The translations under genes and the position numbers were made by a program. Of a DNA stretch of 64,000 nt, positions 22,322-34,344 are shown piece by piece; position 1 is the stretch's first letter; each line of letters opens with the position of its first letter. The DNA is taken from contig NC_051126.1 in the NCBI RefSeq assembly GCF_014839805.1, forward strand, positions 2,426,609 through 2,490,608. The letters run 5' to 3'. Below the pieces are notes generated by a model that was not told where the DNA came from, did not search any database, and was given only the letters and a program-made list of their open reading frames with translations. The stretch is from Manduca sexta. Lineage: Eukaryota > Arthropoda > Insecta > Lepidoptera > Sphingidae.

Positions 22322-22645
22322 GGGCTGTTCAAGTATTACGTAACACAATTTGGGGGGGGAGGGGGGTCTTGTAAAACGTTACGATGCGTTACAGGGGCGG
22401 GAGAGGGGTCACGTACAAAGCGTTATGTAACATTGTTTTTTTTATTTCAAAACAATAACAAAAGTATTTTAGCGACTCCGGTATTTTGCGTAAAATAATT
22501 GTGAATATTACGAAAAAAAATGACACTTTAGAGTTACATAACTTTTGGAGGGGGGCGGGAGCGTTCAGGAAAGCGTTCCGGCGCGTTACATGGGGGAGGG
22601 GGTTGGCTCAAAAATCATCCAAAATTGCGTTACTTAATATTGAAA
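22322..22645. mobile_element. G-rich MITE M7 with decayed inverted ends
   Basis: The left end GGGCTGTTCAAGTATTACG and right end GCGTTACTTAATATTGAA are inverted copies with mismatches, ~320 bp apart. The interior carries long G tracts on this strand: eight G, an A, then six G at 22352-22366, and further tracts near 22550 and 22590. It lies about 100 bp downstream of the hexosaminidase stop codon. Confidence 0.6.
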
Positions 22646-23079
22646 CTTGAAAATTGAAACTTATAAGGGACCGTACCTTATTGAATGACAAGTGCGAGTG
22701 GAACAATCGCACCTAGAGTTCCGTTAAAACTTTTAGGTAAGCTATCAAAGTTGAAACTTGACAAACTAAACTTTGCCGTTCGATCCCCCGACACAGTTAT
22801 TGAACCAACTTCAAATAATAAATCTGTAATAGTAAATTCGTTTTTTTTTTGTTATTAGGGTTTCAGATTATTGCCTTTACATATAAGAAGGTACTGTAAA
22901 ATATTGGTTCTTGCAAAATATCTATATCATAGGTAATAACCCGAAAGGTTTTGATTCCTTTGTGAAATCGCAAAGTATGATACATAAACGGTCATTTCTT
23001 GTGAACGCGTAGAGTTATAAGTGTTATGTTTTTACAATTGAAATAGACGACACAGACAAAGATCAGTTAAATACGCAGG
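22646..23079. other. Gene-free stretch
   Basis: AT-rich sequence with no recognised gene or repeat. AATAAATCTG near 22817 could serve as a distal poly(A) signal for the hexosaminidase, since no good AATAAA lies close to its stop codon. Confidence 0.35.
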
Positions 23080-23225
23080 AGAGTAAGTATAGTGGACAAG
23101 TGCACTCTGTTCCTTCACTCAGTTCGGTGATGCGGTAATCTAACATGACCGTAGAGACATCAAGCGCAGAATCAATGGCTTTACGTGCTTTCCGAGATGG
23201 AGGGGTATCTCACTGTCAATTTCCT
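23080..23225 (-). repeat. SINE 3' module, copy 2 (inverted)
   Basis: Reverse complement of the 3' half of the composite SINE at 51873-52220. Shared blocks include AAAGCACGTAAAGCC and GAGTGAAGGAACAGAG (read on the minus strand). No tRNA-like head is attached here. Confidence 0.6.
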
Positions 23226-23744
23226 TACTGTGCTGCGATTTAGTAATTTATTAAGATTGAAAAATCAAGGACTTACCTACTTTATGCGAAACTGAGAATC
23301 TAGAGCTAATCATTTTAATTAGTAGTCTAAAAATAGTGTTTTTAGATTAATTTTGTATGAAGAATTGCTGCCTATTTAACCCTTTTTGACTCTGTTAATA
23401 ATTCGCGTAATATTTTTTTTGTACCATATTCGAGCAACTTCCCTGATTGTACAGAAGCGACACGAGTTGGATCCCATGATTCCTTTAGAATTGAAACGCA
23501 GTTCACGGTACTGCATTACGCCCGTCATCTTTAGCCATGAAATGTTCAGGGTATATCACTTATATTTTTTAGACTTGTAACAAAATGTTTGCACACATCT
23601 TCGCTGAGTCTACAGATAGTGCTGAATTTATACTGAAGTGTAGGCCACCCAGTTTCAGTTGTCGCGCATATCTTGCGTGCCTTTTTTGCGGAATAAAAAA
23701 AAAAACTAAACCCCTGATTGCAACAATGGTGCTACATACTTTTG
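23226..23744. other. Gene-free stretch
   Basis: Two 63-64-codon open frames (23386 and 23585) have no recognisable domains or splice context. No gene is called. Confidence 0.45.
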
Positions 23745-23990
23745 CTTGTGGTAGGATATATTTTAAATCCGCCTGATTCCACCGTTCACAAGGTGTTAAA
23801 ACCCGTCACAGTGGTCAACGAAGTGTGTCGCGTTCTGAGATCATTCTTTGTATATCCGGTTCCAACTGACCGGCATAACTGTTGACTGCCGAGGGGCAAT
23901 CATCTTTCGTCAGTTGACATTTTATTAACTTACTCCACTTACCATCAGATGCAGTGGCGTCACTTTTTCGTCTAGATACGTATATATAAA
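23745..23990 (+). repeat. Dispersed repeat D2, copy 3 (full length)
   Basis: Runs from GTGGTAGGATATATTTTAAA through TTCACAAGGTGTTAAAACCC, GTGTGTCGCGTTC and TGTATATCCGGTTCC to CTTACCATCAGATGCAGTGG. The inverted-repeat part is present but decayed (TTGACTGCCGAGGGG / TCGTCAGTTGACA). This copy helps define the ~245-bp full length. Confidence 0.7.
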
Positions 23991-24758
23991 AAGGCCCGTA
24001 TCCGTATATAATATATTATGATCCGGTACTTACTAGCACTACGCGTGAAGACAAAAACATCTAATCTAAGAATGAAGGCACGCAACATCCGAATATAATA
24101 TGTAAACACGTTCACACTAACAAGCGTGACGTAATGATGTTTTTATTCAGTCCCGAAGGCATCAATCTTCGCGCCTACATACTCCTCGCGAGATATGCCG
24201 TACCTCATTTGTCCCGCGTCGTATGAATTTGTCATTGTATTTTAAGCATGACTAAAATTACTCGAGGGTTTTTGGCGTTTTATAAGATAATATGTTAAAT
24301 TTGCATGCATGTATTATGATACTGTAATGCTTTAGGCGCCGCGAAGACGCTTTTAGATTATTGCTAAGAAACCCTAATTCAACTACTACGAAAGTGACGG
24401 TTGCTAAAGTAAACTTACTTAATTGCTGAAGCAATTTTCACAGTGTTTGTATGAGTAAGCTCGGTCTTCTCCCTTTGACTACGATCTTCACAAGTGACGT
24501 GTCCATTGTTATATCGCCTACAACGGCTATAAGCATTACAATGAAACCTTGTGGATACCATGAGTTTATTAATAACAATGAATAATGGAATAATTTAAAA
24601 ATTATCAGTGGCATAAATACTTACCTACACCACAAATGGCTCGTGACAAATTATTCGAATGGCATGGCTTCTAACTTAATACTCTCAATCTACTTATGTA
24701 GATAATTTTCGATCGTGTTTTTAGGTCACATTATACAAATCTCACCTTTGCTACTTCA
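23991..24758. other. Gene-free stretch
   Basis: AT-rich intergenic sequence; nothing supported. Confidence 0.5.
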
Positions 24759-25037
24759 TTATACTAATATCGCACTCTTAATAAAATAATGACCTATTTT
24801 AAAATTGCCAATTTGTGGGAATCGTCAAACAACCAATTTCTGTTTGCGACCTTTTAGTTTTTTCCCTTTTTTTTTCATGCTATAAGTAGGTTACATACTT
24901 TACCTATCATTAATAAGCTCAATTTTATAGCAAATTCAAAAAAAGGTAGCAAACAAAAATTAGTTTTCCGACGATTGCCACAAATTAACAATTTTGAAAT
25001 AGGTCATTATTTTATTACGAGTGCGATATAAGTATTA
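24759..25037. mobile_element. MITE M4 with ~68-bp inverted ends
   Basis: Left arm 24759-24826 and right arm 24970-25037 are inverted copies with a handful of mismatches (for example AATAATGACCTATTTT against AAATAGGTCATTATT). The ~140-bp centre is A/T-rich and non-coding. A typical non-autonomous DNA element with long arms. Confidence 0.75.
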
Positions 25038-25479
25038 GCATTGGGAAGTAGGTAAGTAATCTTGAAAGAATGGGAACTATAGTCTATAGATCGGCAGTAT
25101 AATATAATAAGATCGTAAACTTGATGCAAAAAATTATAATTATTTACGAAGCTATGTCCCACGACATTTTATATAAAAATCAAGAAGAAAAATGAAAGCC
25201 ACGTGTCCCGAGCGAGTCATCCATTACGGGAGGAATTCCACAGAGATATTCAGATGAGATGGAGTCCGCTTAATTTCCTGAGACGCCGCATGCAATAATG
25301 TTCATGCCGAGCATAAACTCTTGGCGTTCCTTCAGCAGTGTTAATGGAAAAACCACAGAGGTTTTTACTCAACTGCTGTAGAAGAAAGGTAATATTTTAC
25401 AGTAACTGGTAAAAATGTATGGAATATTTAACATCGGTCTTTATCCGGGAAGGTTTAGGTATGCATTAGTTGCGTTCAA
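25038..25479. other. Gene-free stretch
   Basis: No gene or placed repeat recognised. Confidence 0.45.
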
Positions 25480-25680
25480 CATTTTATTTTTTATATGGGC
25501 ACGGGAAAGTGTCTCCATTGCACCTGATGGTACGTGGAGTAGGGTCCAATGTCGATTGACGATGGATGATTACCCCTCAGCAGTTGACACAATTATGCCG
25601 GCCTGTTGAATCTGGACATGCCCACATTGCATGGACTTATATCCATCCCATAACCTATGACGACAACACTATCGATAAGT
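25480..25680 (-). repeat. Dispersed repeat D2, copy 4 (inverted)
   Basis: On the minus strand it has the D2 order. On the + strand it shows GCACCTGATGGTACGTGGAG, GATGATTACCCCTCAGCAG, TTGACACAATTATGCCGGCC and CTGTTGAA, then degenerates. The local 64-codon open frame from 25415 runs through this repeat and is not a gene. Confidence 0.65.
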
Positions 25681-26836
25681 AAGTATTTGTACCGAAGTAC
25701 ATAAATAATTACCATTAATTGTTTGAATGGTCACGTGTTTTTTTTATTATATTTTCAATTGATGCTACAACTATGACAGATCGCGGGACGGATAAATCAG
25801 ATGGTTCATTAGCCGGTTAATCAGCCCACACAATTTTATTCAGAATTATCGCATTGGGACACTTTAAAGGTGATTTTGTATTTTATGCAAATTTCTTTTG
25901 ACTTTAGCTATCATATGGTCGACAAAGGAAATTAACCCGGACATTAATACAACGTTTTCATTAATCTCTCATACATAAATTACCTTCATTACGTTCAGGA
26001 CAATCCGTTAACACAATATATGTGAATGATTTATCTGGACAGGGGCATAGGCTGAGAACCGTGGTATCAGGCGTTCATGCCACTGGTTAAGTATTTGTAA
26101 TTTTTGCCTTCCTTTGGACATGCACAAGGGCGAAGCTACCATAGGGCTAGGAGGTGCAGTGGATCATCCCTTCGGGGTCAGTCCCATCCTGGACCTGGGT
26201 AATGACTGCCTGAGTCATTGGCATCGTCATCGCCGTCACTGGTTGTGTTAATCTCACGAAGGGACAGTTTTTGCATTTGGGCTTTTGTAAACCTAACTAA
26301 GAAATTGGACATGGACGGAATTATTTACAGCAATATTATGTTTAGAATCTTTTAATAGAAATCAATACGCTGAAGTTAAGGATTAGATTTGAAAGTTGTG
26401 GGGGTCTCAGATTTTTTCTATTTACCTACAAAACAAAATACAGTTAAAAGCTATTATGTACCTACCTTCTGCACGCAGGTTTTTAGTGACAGTGATATTA
26501 AAATACTTACCTACAACAACGTGGCTCTTATATTATATTTGTGTTAAAATATGGGCGTTACTCATAAAATTTTCACTTTGCCCCATGCGAACTAACATAT
26601 TTAGAAATTACCAGATGGTAATATCAAATTTTAGTGGTGGCCCCTTCATAGAAAGCTAGCTATGCCCTTGTGAGGATTTATCGAAGCGTTGAAGGCACAA
26701 TATTGTTCTCAGAAAAAAATAAAAAGCTGCCAGCATAATGTTCTTACAATTAACAAACAAAAAACCTAGATGGATTCCCATTAATGCTAGATGGGAATTT
26801 AACCCTCACGGTTCAAAGCCCACGATCGCTGCTCAT
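25681..26836. other. Upstream region of lipase A
   Basis: Contains a GC-richer patch at about 26030-26240 (AGGGCGAAGCTACCATAGGG) that looks repeat-derived but is not matched elsewhere in the window. The open frame from 26396 is not supported as a gene. Confidence 0.4.
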
Positions 26837-26868
26837 TATAAATAAGTGAGTTGTGTTTAATAGTCATT
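26837..26868 (+). promoter_or_regulatory. Core promoter of lipase A (TATA box plus initiator)
   Basis: TATAAATA at 26837-26844 is followed, about 29 bases downstream, by an insect-type initiator AGTCATT (TCATT around 26864-26868). The start codon at 26877 would then have a leader of only ~11 nt. Spacing matches the usual TATA-to-start distance. Inferred from sequence only. Confidence 0.65.
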
Positions 26869-26876
26869 AATTCAAC

Positions 26877-28390
26877 ATGTTCTGTTTACAAGTAGCACGT
26901 GTGTTCATTGTGTTTTCAACGTCGTTTATTGTTGCAAATGGACAATCGTTTACAGAAATAGACGATTCTGAGTGTAAGTTTTTTTGTATAGATTATAGGG
27001 TTGAGAGTTCATTTTCGTTTATGTTTAATCAAGAAGTTTTGATTGGAAATAAATTTGGAATTGAAGTTGTTCAAATTACAGAAACGTAATTTTCCAATGT
27101 TGTGTTTGATGAGTTTAAAAATTTCTCAAATTAGTAATAGTTAAAATGTACAGTCTTACTCTGAATCAAAATTACGATAAAAAATCTTGGGAGATGATTA
27201 TCAAGAACTATGAGATCTACTCCTAATATATTTATATTTAGATTTAGATCTACTCCTAATATACCTATATTATATATTTATGAGTCGCATGCAAAAACTT
27301 CTCTGTGCAATTAGCAATAATTTTAGAGTTGTAGTATTTAAGTAATATAAATTGTAGCATTTAAAGAATTTAAATAACAAAAAAAGACGTGGAAATTAAC
27401 ACGCATTAAATTTATTATCTACTATCTAACCGTGTCTTATGCGAGCAGAACTGCGATCAATAACAAGTAATATAATATTATGTATCGAAATTACGTATTA
27501 ATATGAAAATATTCTTTATAGGTGTCGTGAATAAATCTCAGAATGTGGACGTGAGTCAAATACAAGTCCATTTTTACGACCCTATCTTGAAAGTTCACGG
27601 ATTCGTTGACACCGCAGCTGAAAGAATCGCTCCATTTTTGGATATAAAACGCATCAAGCGCTTAGTAGTCTTCGTTCCTGGATACAGATCCTTCACAGGA
27701 GGAGATACAGAACGATGGGCGATGGAAGCATTCCTAAAACACTCCAATACATCCTTAATTATCATTGACTATTCCTACTATACTAGAGAACCAATCAACA
27801 AGAAAAACTATTTGGAAGCCGTAAAAAATTCATACTCCATCGGTAAAGCGATAGGAGAGTTCTTATCTAAGCTCCAAAAATATGGATATCCATCTTCTAA
27901 CATCCATTGCTTCGGCCATAGCTTCGGAGGACAACTGCTGAGTTTCATATCCGAAGTATACACAGAAAACACTAGAGAGAAATTGTGGAGAGTAACAGGT
28001 ATAGATCCATCAGGAACTTGTTTTGAAGGCAGCTCTATTGATAACCAAATAAGGTCTGGAATTGGCGATTACGTAGAAGTATACCATTGTAGTAAATATG
28101 GTACAAGTAATGAAGTCGGAGATATTGACGTTATGTTAAACCAAGGAAAAGATAACCAACCAGGTTGTGAAGGGGGTAAACTCTTTTCCGAAGTTGGATT
28201 TGTTGATGCAAATGTTTGTAGTCATGTTATGTGCGCTACATTCTGGTTAAACTCTGTTGATTGTAAGAATTGTTATCAGGCTTTTGATTCCTACAAAGGT
28301 TACTTGAAAGGTGGCGATGGTCAGACTGTGGTTGGTTATCAAAGTTCTGGTGATGCTTTTGGTGTATTTTACGCTTCTACTAATATTTAA
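26877..28390 (+). CDS. Secreted lipase A (PF00151-type lipase family), 2 exons, 321 aa
   Basis: Extracellular neutral lipase/phospholipase A1-type enzyme of the alpha/beta hydrolase fold, expected to hydrolyse acylglycerols or phospholipids; specificity is unknown. Exons: 26877-26973 and 27522-28390. The intron is GT-AG, phase 1, and splits a cysteine codon (Cys33). A hydrophobic signal peptide covers residues ~1-22 (MFCLQVARVFIVFSTSFIVA). The nucleophile elbow GHSFGG puts Ser166 in place; Asp194 is in GIDPSG and His267 in NVCSHVMC, so the triad is complete. The Ser-Asp spacing of 28 and the short region between Cys residues after the Asp resemble insect and venom phospholipase A1-like members rather than long-lid pancreatic lipases. 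Length is normal for the insect short form lacking a C-terminal PLAT domain. A TATA/initiator promoter lies immediately upstream. The gene is clearly paralogous to the lipase at 35281-43951. Confidence 0.93.
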
Positions 28391-28511
28391 ATCATTGATG
28401 ACGTAATACTTACGATTGTTTAAGACATTCGGCTTAATTCCTACGGATTGTAGGTATATGTATTGTTTCCTACATTAATTTATTTTGTTTTTTGCTATAA
28501 AATAGTTTTTC

Positions 28512-28517
28512 ATTAAA
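28512..28517 (+). terminator. Candidate poly(A) signal of lipase A (proximal)
   Basis: ATTAAA, about 120 bases after the lipase A stop codon. A canonical AATAAA follows at 28667-28672, so two alternative 3' ends are possible. Confidence 0.45.
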
Positions 28518-28666
28518 TATACTTTTTATTTTAAACCTAGAGTTTCTAATAACGACCTAACAAACACAAAGGTAATTATCATCGTGAAAATCGTACACAA
28601 AAACGTTAATGTGCGGTGCTAATCAACATTCCTGTAACATATTTCATTTCCAAGTTATGCAAATTA

Positions 28667-28672
28667 AATAAA
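28667..28672 (+). terminator. Candidate poly(A) signal of lipase A (distal)
   Basis: Canonical AATAAA about 277 bases after the lipase A stop codon, followed by TATTTGTAG and T/G-rich sequence. Confidence 0.45.
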
Positions 28673-28863
28673 TATTTGTAGACTGAAGGTATTGTTTGTT
28701 CAACATCTCAGTCTACATGGTAAATGGTTTTTTGTTTTTTTTCTGAAGTTAATTATAGTTATCCGGTTGACCTCATCCTGTTTATAAGGCGTATCCCAGG
28801 GCACATTGTATCAACCAGTATAAAGTTGATTTCTATTTTTACGTGAATGTTGGACATTAAACT

Positions 28864-29050
28864 AAAACTATTTAGCGGATTCGATCGCGGTTTTTATATT
28901 ATAATTGTAAAATGTAGGTAGATATTGTAACTTTGACTTTTCGGATGACCAACACCTTAGCCAGCCCTGTGATCACGAAGGCTGCAAAATCTTCAAAACG
29001 TCGGGAGAAAATTATATTATAAAAACAGATAAAATCCGCAAAATAGTTTT
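28864..29050. mobile_element. MITE family F, best copy (~40-bp inverted ends)
   Basis: Left end AAAACTATTTAGCGGATTC and right end GATAAAATCCGCAAAATAG are inverted copies over ~40 bp with mismatches. The centre holds CACGAAGGCTGCAAAATC and AAACGTCGGGAGAAAATT, shared with 21137-21260 and 41691-41813. Non-coding. Confidence 0.65.
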
Positions 29051-30884
29051 ATTGTAGCAGTATAAAGTTGTCTGACCTGGCAATCGAACTTTTCGGTCAG
29101 AATATATAGCCAGGACCAAAAGCGATGAAAGATATCCTTCATTTCCTTTTCATTAAGTCCCTCTATAAAGTAATGATATCAAACTCATTATAACCGCTAA
29201 CGATCTGCTTTAAATTCCTTCCTCCTTTCCGTCAAAGTTATCATAGTGGGGCGGGATCTGTAGGATCAGCAATTATCAGTCTTCAAGCATCGAGATTAAC
29301 GACTCAAAAACAGCCGAGACTTCAAAGAGACAGGAACGTAATCAGAATAATAGGGAGATCGTGGTCCGTTTCAAATTCTTTGTCTTTTATATAATTAGTT
29401 ATTTAAGAATAAGTATCCGATGGATTTCTGGGGCGTTTCAAAGTAGTTTTTATTTATAAATTTATTGACAAAATTATAAATAAAGTTAATAATTACGAAT
29501 GGTATTTCTTTTTGGATTAATTTACTACACCTATTTAATATGTGTGGTATTGGTTTTACACATTGTACCTATCCGAATCATAATATTGTTTAAGCCATGT
29601 ATAAGTTACTCATATTTTTTGTTCAATAATTTTCTGTTTTCGTATTCATTTTCCGTGTTTTCATAAAGAAAAATGTGGTTATAGTTTGGTTTTAGACTTA
29701 TTTACTCTGAATGATTCCGACAAAACCTTACATTTTGCTTAACTCAAAGAGTAAATAAAAAGTTGTTTATTGTTCAGTAAGCTAAAAAGTGCGAATTTCC
29801 TCCGTTTGTTGCGAGTATAACAGTAAAAAAATCTAAGTTTTTCCAAACATTTCCTTAAGGCATTTCAACAGACGCACATTTTAACGAGCCTACTTATCGT
29901 CAGCCCCTTCAAAGCATAGACAATATAAAGACCCCCCTGTAAACTTCCAATTACGTACCAGCAAAAAGGATAGGGAAAAGTCAATTAAAAACTTTCAACG
30001 GGTGTCCAGTAATTAAGGTGAGTTAATTACAAGTTTCTTGGCTGGATTGTTTCGCCTTTTTGCCGGCATAATGTCTTTTCGTAAACGCGTCTGTTGGAAT
30101 TTGTTTCGACTTTAAATTTCAGGTTTAATTCTCTCTTGAATGACGATAAGCCTACTTTACATTTGTTTCAAAGAAACAATTTTGTAAAGTTTAAAAGTCG
30201 CGTCTTATTGCCTATTTCTTGTTATACAAAATAGCCCTATAATTTTTTGATGTGATACTGAAGTTTTAAAATAAACTATATTTTCTTTATATAGTATAGA
30301 ATTAAAATTCTTAATCCACTCTTTGTCTCACATTATTATGATTCTTATAAACATTATAAAGATATAGATTTGGATTATTTTCACATTCCTTTTACAGCTA
30401 AAATGTATTCAATTAACAATACCTAATTGATTCCATCTGTATCTTCGCTAATCATTTTTAAACCTCCATTAACACTATCTTTAAAGGGAATTTACCTAGT
30501 AAGAGATGTGAGTGGTTAGTGAGACGAGACGTGTGTTGTGTAAAAGGGGATCTCCCCTGCTAAATGCAGCGATGATCTCTTGCGACTGATTTGTTTTATT
30601 TGATTTCCTTGATAATTCTACAAACACGCTTTGTTCACAAGAGGCGACAACTCGGGGGAGAACTGCCCAAAATACGTCGTGGTTTTAACCCCATCTATGT
30701 ACCTAGAAGGCATCTCCGACTTTTCGACGTGTGTACATTTTTGTATTCTCGACGTGTGTTAATTTTTATTTACCATAATGATAAAGAAAACCATTGTGAG
30801 TAAGCCTGTGGATCCTAGCTATTGAATTATGAAATATACATACAGTTACTTAGTACAAGGCTGATATAATTTAATATAGCGTTT
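29051..30884. other. Gene-free stretch between lipase A and lipase B
   Basis: AT-rich intergenic sequence. A 70-codon open frame from 30591 has no recognisable features. No repeat is matched elsewhere. Confidence 0.5.
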
Positions 30885-31075
30885 GTCTGCAGTGCTGCTC
30901 GTGTGAAAAAGTTTTTCCAGGAATAATATTTTCCTGGGATAAAAGTAGCCTATAGCGCTCAGGAGTTAGTAGTTTCCTATAAGTAAAAAAAAGTAGTTTT
31001 AGTAAATAGCTCCTGAGATTAGCAAATTCACACCAACTCTTCTTCAGCTTTATATATTAGTATAGATTTTATGAA
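30885..31075 (-). repeat. AGCTAGT-type short element (inverted)
   Basis: Contains CGTGTGAAAAAGTTTTTCCA, TCCTGGGATAAAAGTAGCCT and a right end TTTATATATTAGTATAGAT. This is the reverse-orientation layout of the elements at 625-810 and 48824-48998. Confidence 0.5.
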
Positions 31076-31629
31076 CAAATGTCTCTGACTAGCATATCTA
31101 AACCAAATATATTATAACTATAAACCTGCATGCCAATTTTTATTCTTTGAAAGTGAGGAAAATTTGTGTAAACGGCAAACCACTGTGGATAAAATATTTT
31201 TTCTTTTTTCCTTCTTTATACAGATCTCGAATTCCTCGATCGCTCTCTACGATGTCTTAGTACAAATGAATAATATACTTCCTTTAACTTAGTGTTACCA
31301 ATTCAGGGAAGGAAAAACCGAATGTGAACAAGGAGTTCTTTTAAAGCCTTTGTTCGGACGATTTACACCGAATACAAGATGATGAACAGTGCGTAAATAT
31401 ATCTTTCTTTAACTGTACTGGCAGGAGGCACACAGCTTGATATGACATGGCATTACAGCTTCGCAGGTACAGAATGTGTTTTATGTTCTAAATATGCCTG
31501 TCATCTAAATTTTCTAGACTTTGATATAAAGATAGTTTCACTTATTGACACCTTTTACGTGTTTTTTTTTAGTATAGAAAACGCTTATTTACAAAAAACA
31601 CACACACTCACACAAACACGTGCGCGCGC

Positions 31630-31900
31630 GCCTTTTATCCTCGAAAAGGGGTGAAAAATAAATGCACCAGTTGCAGGGGTGCAACTGGTGCATTTATTTT
31701 TCACCGTTCTTAGTCCGTGTCCATGATGTGATAGGGGGTGAGCCCGTTGCCATATCATTCACAAATTCCAAACTCCGGACTGATGCTGAGTAGAAAATCT
31801 TAATATCAATTTGTCCGTCCCCAGGATTCGATCTGAGATCTCTACAATGTAGTCGTACCGTAACACAAGTAATACAACCACGCCACCCAGGTTATTTTCG
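31630..31900 (-). repeat. SINE family S2, copy with internal palindrome
   Basis: In minus orientation: the 3' side at left (CCTTTTATCCTCG), the ATGTGATAGGGGGTGAGCCC body, and a tRNA-like head at right (GGATTCGATCTGAG as the complement of a B box). The 3' region is disrupted by a perfect inverted duplication (31650-31705). Confidence 0.65.
31650..31705. repeat. Perfect 26-bp palindrome with GGGG centre
   Basis: Arm 31650-31675 (GGTGAAAAATAAATGCACCA...) is the exact reverse complement of arm 31680-31705, separated only by GGGG. The right arm corresponds to the normal S2 SINE 3' sequence (GCAACTGGTGCA), so the left arm is an inverted copy of it. Confidence 0.9.
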
Positions 31901-32749
31901 ATATATCCTATAGCGGCATAAGTGGGTTTCATTAACCTATTTGAAAAAATCGATTTATTTAACGATGATGAAAGCATTACAATTGTGAAATATATTGACT
32001 TACCTCTTGTAAAAAAACATTGAAATTGTATTGATACCACTTCTTACAGTGTGATAAAAAATATGGTCTTTTTATTATTCTAGTATGACAAAGTTTAAAG
32101 TGAAATAGAGACGAAAAGTTACTGCATCTGATAAATGAAGTGAAGCATGAGGAAACCAGCTAATCAACAAAGTATGTTGAGTCTTCATCATCAGCATTTA
32201 ATATACCAAATGCTATTATTGTATTATTTATTTTGAGGAAAAAGTAAATATATTTTACATATAGTTCCGTACAAAAGAAATATAATTTTCCTTGAACTTT
32301 TTCTCGGATCCTTACCCTTATAACTACTAAATTTACATGAAAACCCAATTTCCAATGATTAGTGAGCTGTGATTTGTCAGGATATCGTTTTTTATGAGCC
32401 ACTCCGTTTCGGATCATTGAAGCACCCGATTAACTCAGCTCATGAAATATAACGTTCAATTAATTTATATTATATAAAATTATATCTCGAAAAAGAATTG
32501 GCTCATTAGTTTTATTTGAAATAGAGTTTGCTAAGCTCTTGTGTTAGGCGGAGCGTAGACGCTGTTTGTCTAAATTGATAGTTGCTGTCGCATCATAAAC
32601 GATTGTTGCTATCAACATCTGCGCTGCGTTTTATATCGCTAAAGTCTCGCGAGGAATGTGAAGGATTCTGGTTATCTAAGCTTGGTTGCTAAGAATTATA
32701 AACTTAGATATCACCCACAATAATAGTAAATTATGCTTTACTATATTTG
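31901..32749. other. Gene-free stretch
   Basis: AT-rich intergenic sequence. Two minus-strand open frames of 85-93 codons (32160-32417, 31759-32040) have no recognisable protein content; the second overlaps the SINE. Confidence 0.45.
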
Positions 32750-32934
32750 TATACTTGTGAATTATCGCTTGATTTAATGGTGAAGAAAAACATCGTGAGG
32801 AAGCCAGCGTAGCTGTGAACTTCTCCATAATAATTTCGAAGGTATATGAAGTCTACCAACCCGCACTAGGCCAGCGTGGCAGACTGAGGCCTAACCCTCT
32901 CAGTAGTAGAGAACCACGCCCATATTATTTGATA
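32750..32934 (+). repeat. SINE family S1, copy 2 (5'-truncated)
   Basis: Starts inside the body (ACTTGTGAATTATCGCTTGA) and keeps GTGGCAGACTGAGGCCTAAC and CTCTCAGTAGTAGAG. The tRNA-like head is missing. Confidence 0.75.
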
Positions 32935-33382
32935 GTTAAAGAATAAGCTAGTTAATACTCAATGCAATCTTTTTTTTAATAATTTATTTGGAAGCTTGAG
33001 TTTTTATTTGGCCGACATATAGTCAATGATTAGTTTTTAATTGCTCAAGCAAAGTGGCAAACCACAATTTCTGCCTGCACCTTTAGGATAGAGGCTTGAT
33101 TTATTGTATTTATATATGTATTACCGTATACTCAGACATCGTGTAACACTCGCTAAGTGGATATTCTACACGAGGATATGTGTAGGTAACATCGCTTCCT
33201 GTATTCCTGACCTTAATCGTCTGTACAGATATATTAATCCGATTTGAAGTGAATTGTAGCCAGTATGACTAGGCGTAATCTGGTTCCGTTGCTAGCATGC
33301 CTGTCTACAATCGTTAACTTTAATAGAAATGAGAAATAATATATAACAATGACATATTCTATTGAAGAGTCATATATTAATC

Positions 33383-33667
33383 ATAAAATAATATCAGCCC
33401 TGTATTATATATTGTCCCACTGCTGGGCACGAGCTTCCATGCTGGCCTAGTGTATGTTGCTAGACTTCTCACACCCTCAAAATTCCGATAGTGAACTTCT
33501 CGGGTAAGCAAATTTCCTCACGACGTTTTCCTTCACCGTTAAAGCAAGCGATAATTCACAAAGAATACACACATCATTTTACAAAAGTTAAAGGTGTGGC
33601 CTTTGGGTTTTGAACCTGCGGACATTCGTCTTGACAGTCCGTTCCACACCAACTAGGCTGTTGCCGT
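33383..33667 (-). repeat. SINE family S1, copy 3
   Basis: Minus orientation: tail ATCAGCCCTGTATTATATAT at left, TTTCCTCACGACGTTTTCC and ATTCACAAAGAATACACAC in the body, and the tRNA-like head at right with the complement of a B box (TTTTGAACCTGCGG) and of an A box (CAACTAGGCTG). Confidence 0.8.
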
Positions 33668-34344
33668 TTGGATAAGTCAACCGCTAAGATATTTTATTCC
33701 TATAAAAATGTTAGCGTTAACTACGACCCTTTTGTGAATTCTTTTTACATTAAAAGTTCTAGGTTCTGTTTATAAGCAATCTATCAGGCAAGCATTGTTT
33801 AGTAAAAAATTTACTGAATTTAATTAATCATTACATTTTACAGATTCAAATAAATTATTTCATTTCATTTCAATTGTAACAAGTTAAGACGCACTACACA
33901 TTAATTACTACTAACATGTTTGTATAGATATGCAAATTTTCAGACCATTATGTCCATTGTCTGTACTTCAGACTGCGAACTTATTAACATGTAAATATCT
34001 GACATTTAACAGTTTACCTAAAGTGTATCGAATTCATGATGTAATACATGACTCAATCTCAACACTCAGTCCGTGATTTTTCCATGAAGATATTAATGAC
34101 CGACAAATTGATACCAAGTTCAGATGGTGAAATGGAATAATGTATATAACTGTTGATTTATTAATAAATTTTCTTAGAATATAATTTTTTGTTTAATAAT
34201 TTAAATGATTTTATAATTTAGTAGTTCGTTAATTTGAAACCGTCCCGGGGTTTTTGTTGCACTACGGTAGCTGCACAGGACATTCTTTTTTCTCGCAGCC
34301 AATAAACGCGTTATCCCTACCTTGACTTAGCAGGTAAGTGGAAC
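33668..34344. other. Gene-free stretch
   Basis: AT-rich intergenic sequence; nothing supported. Confidence 0.5.
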
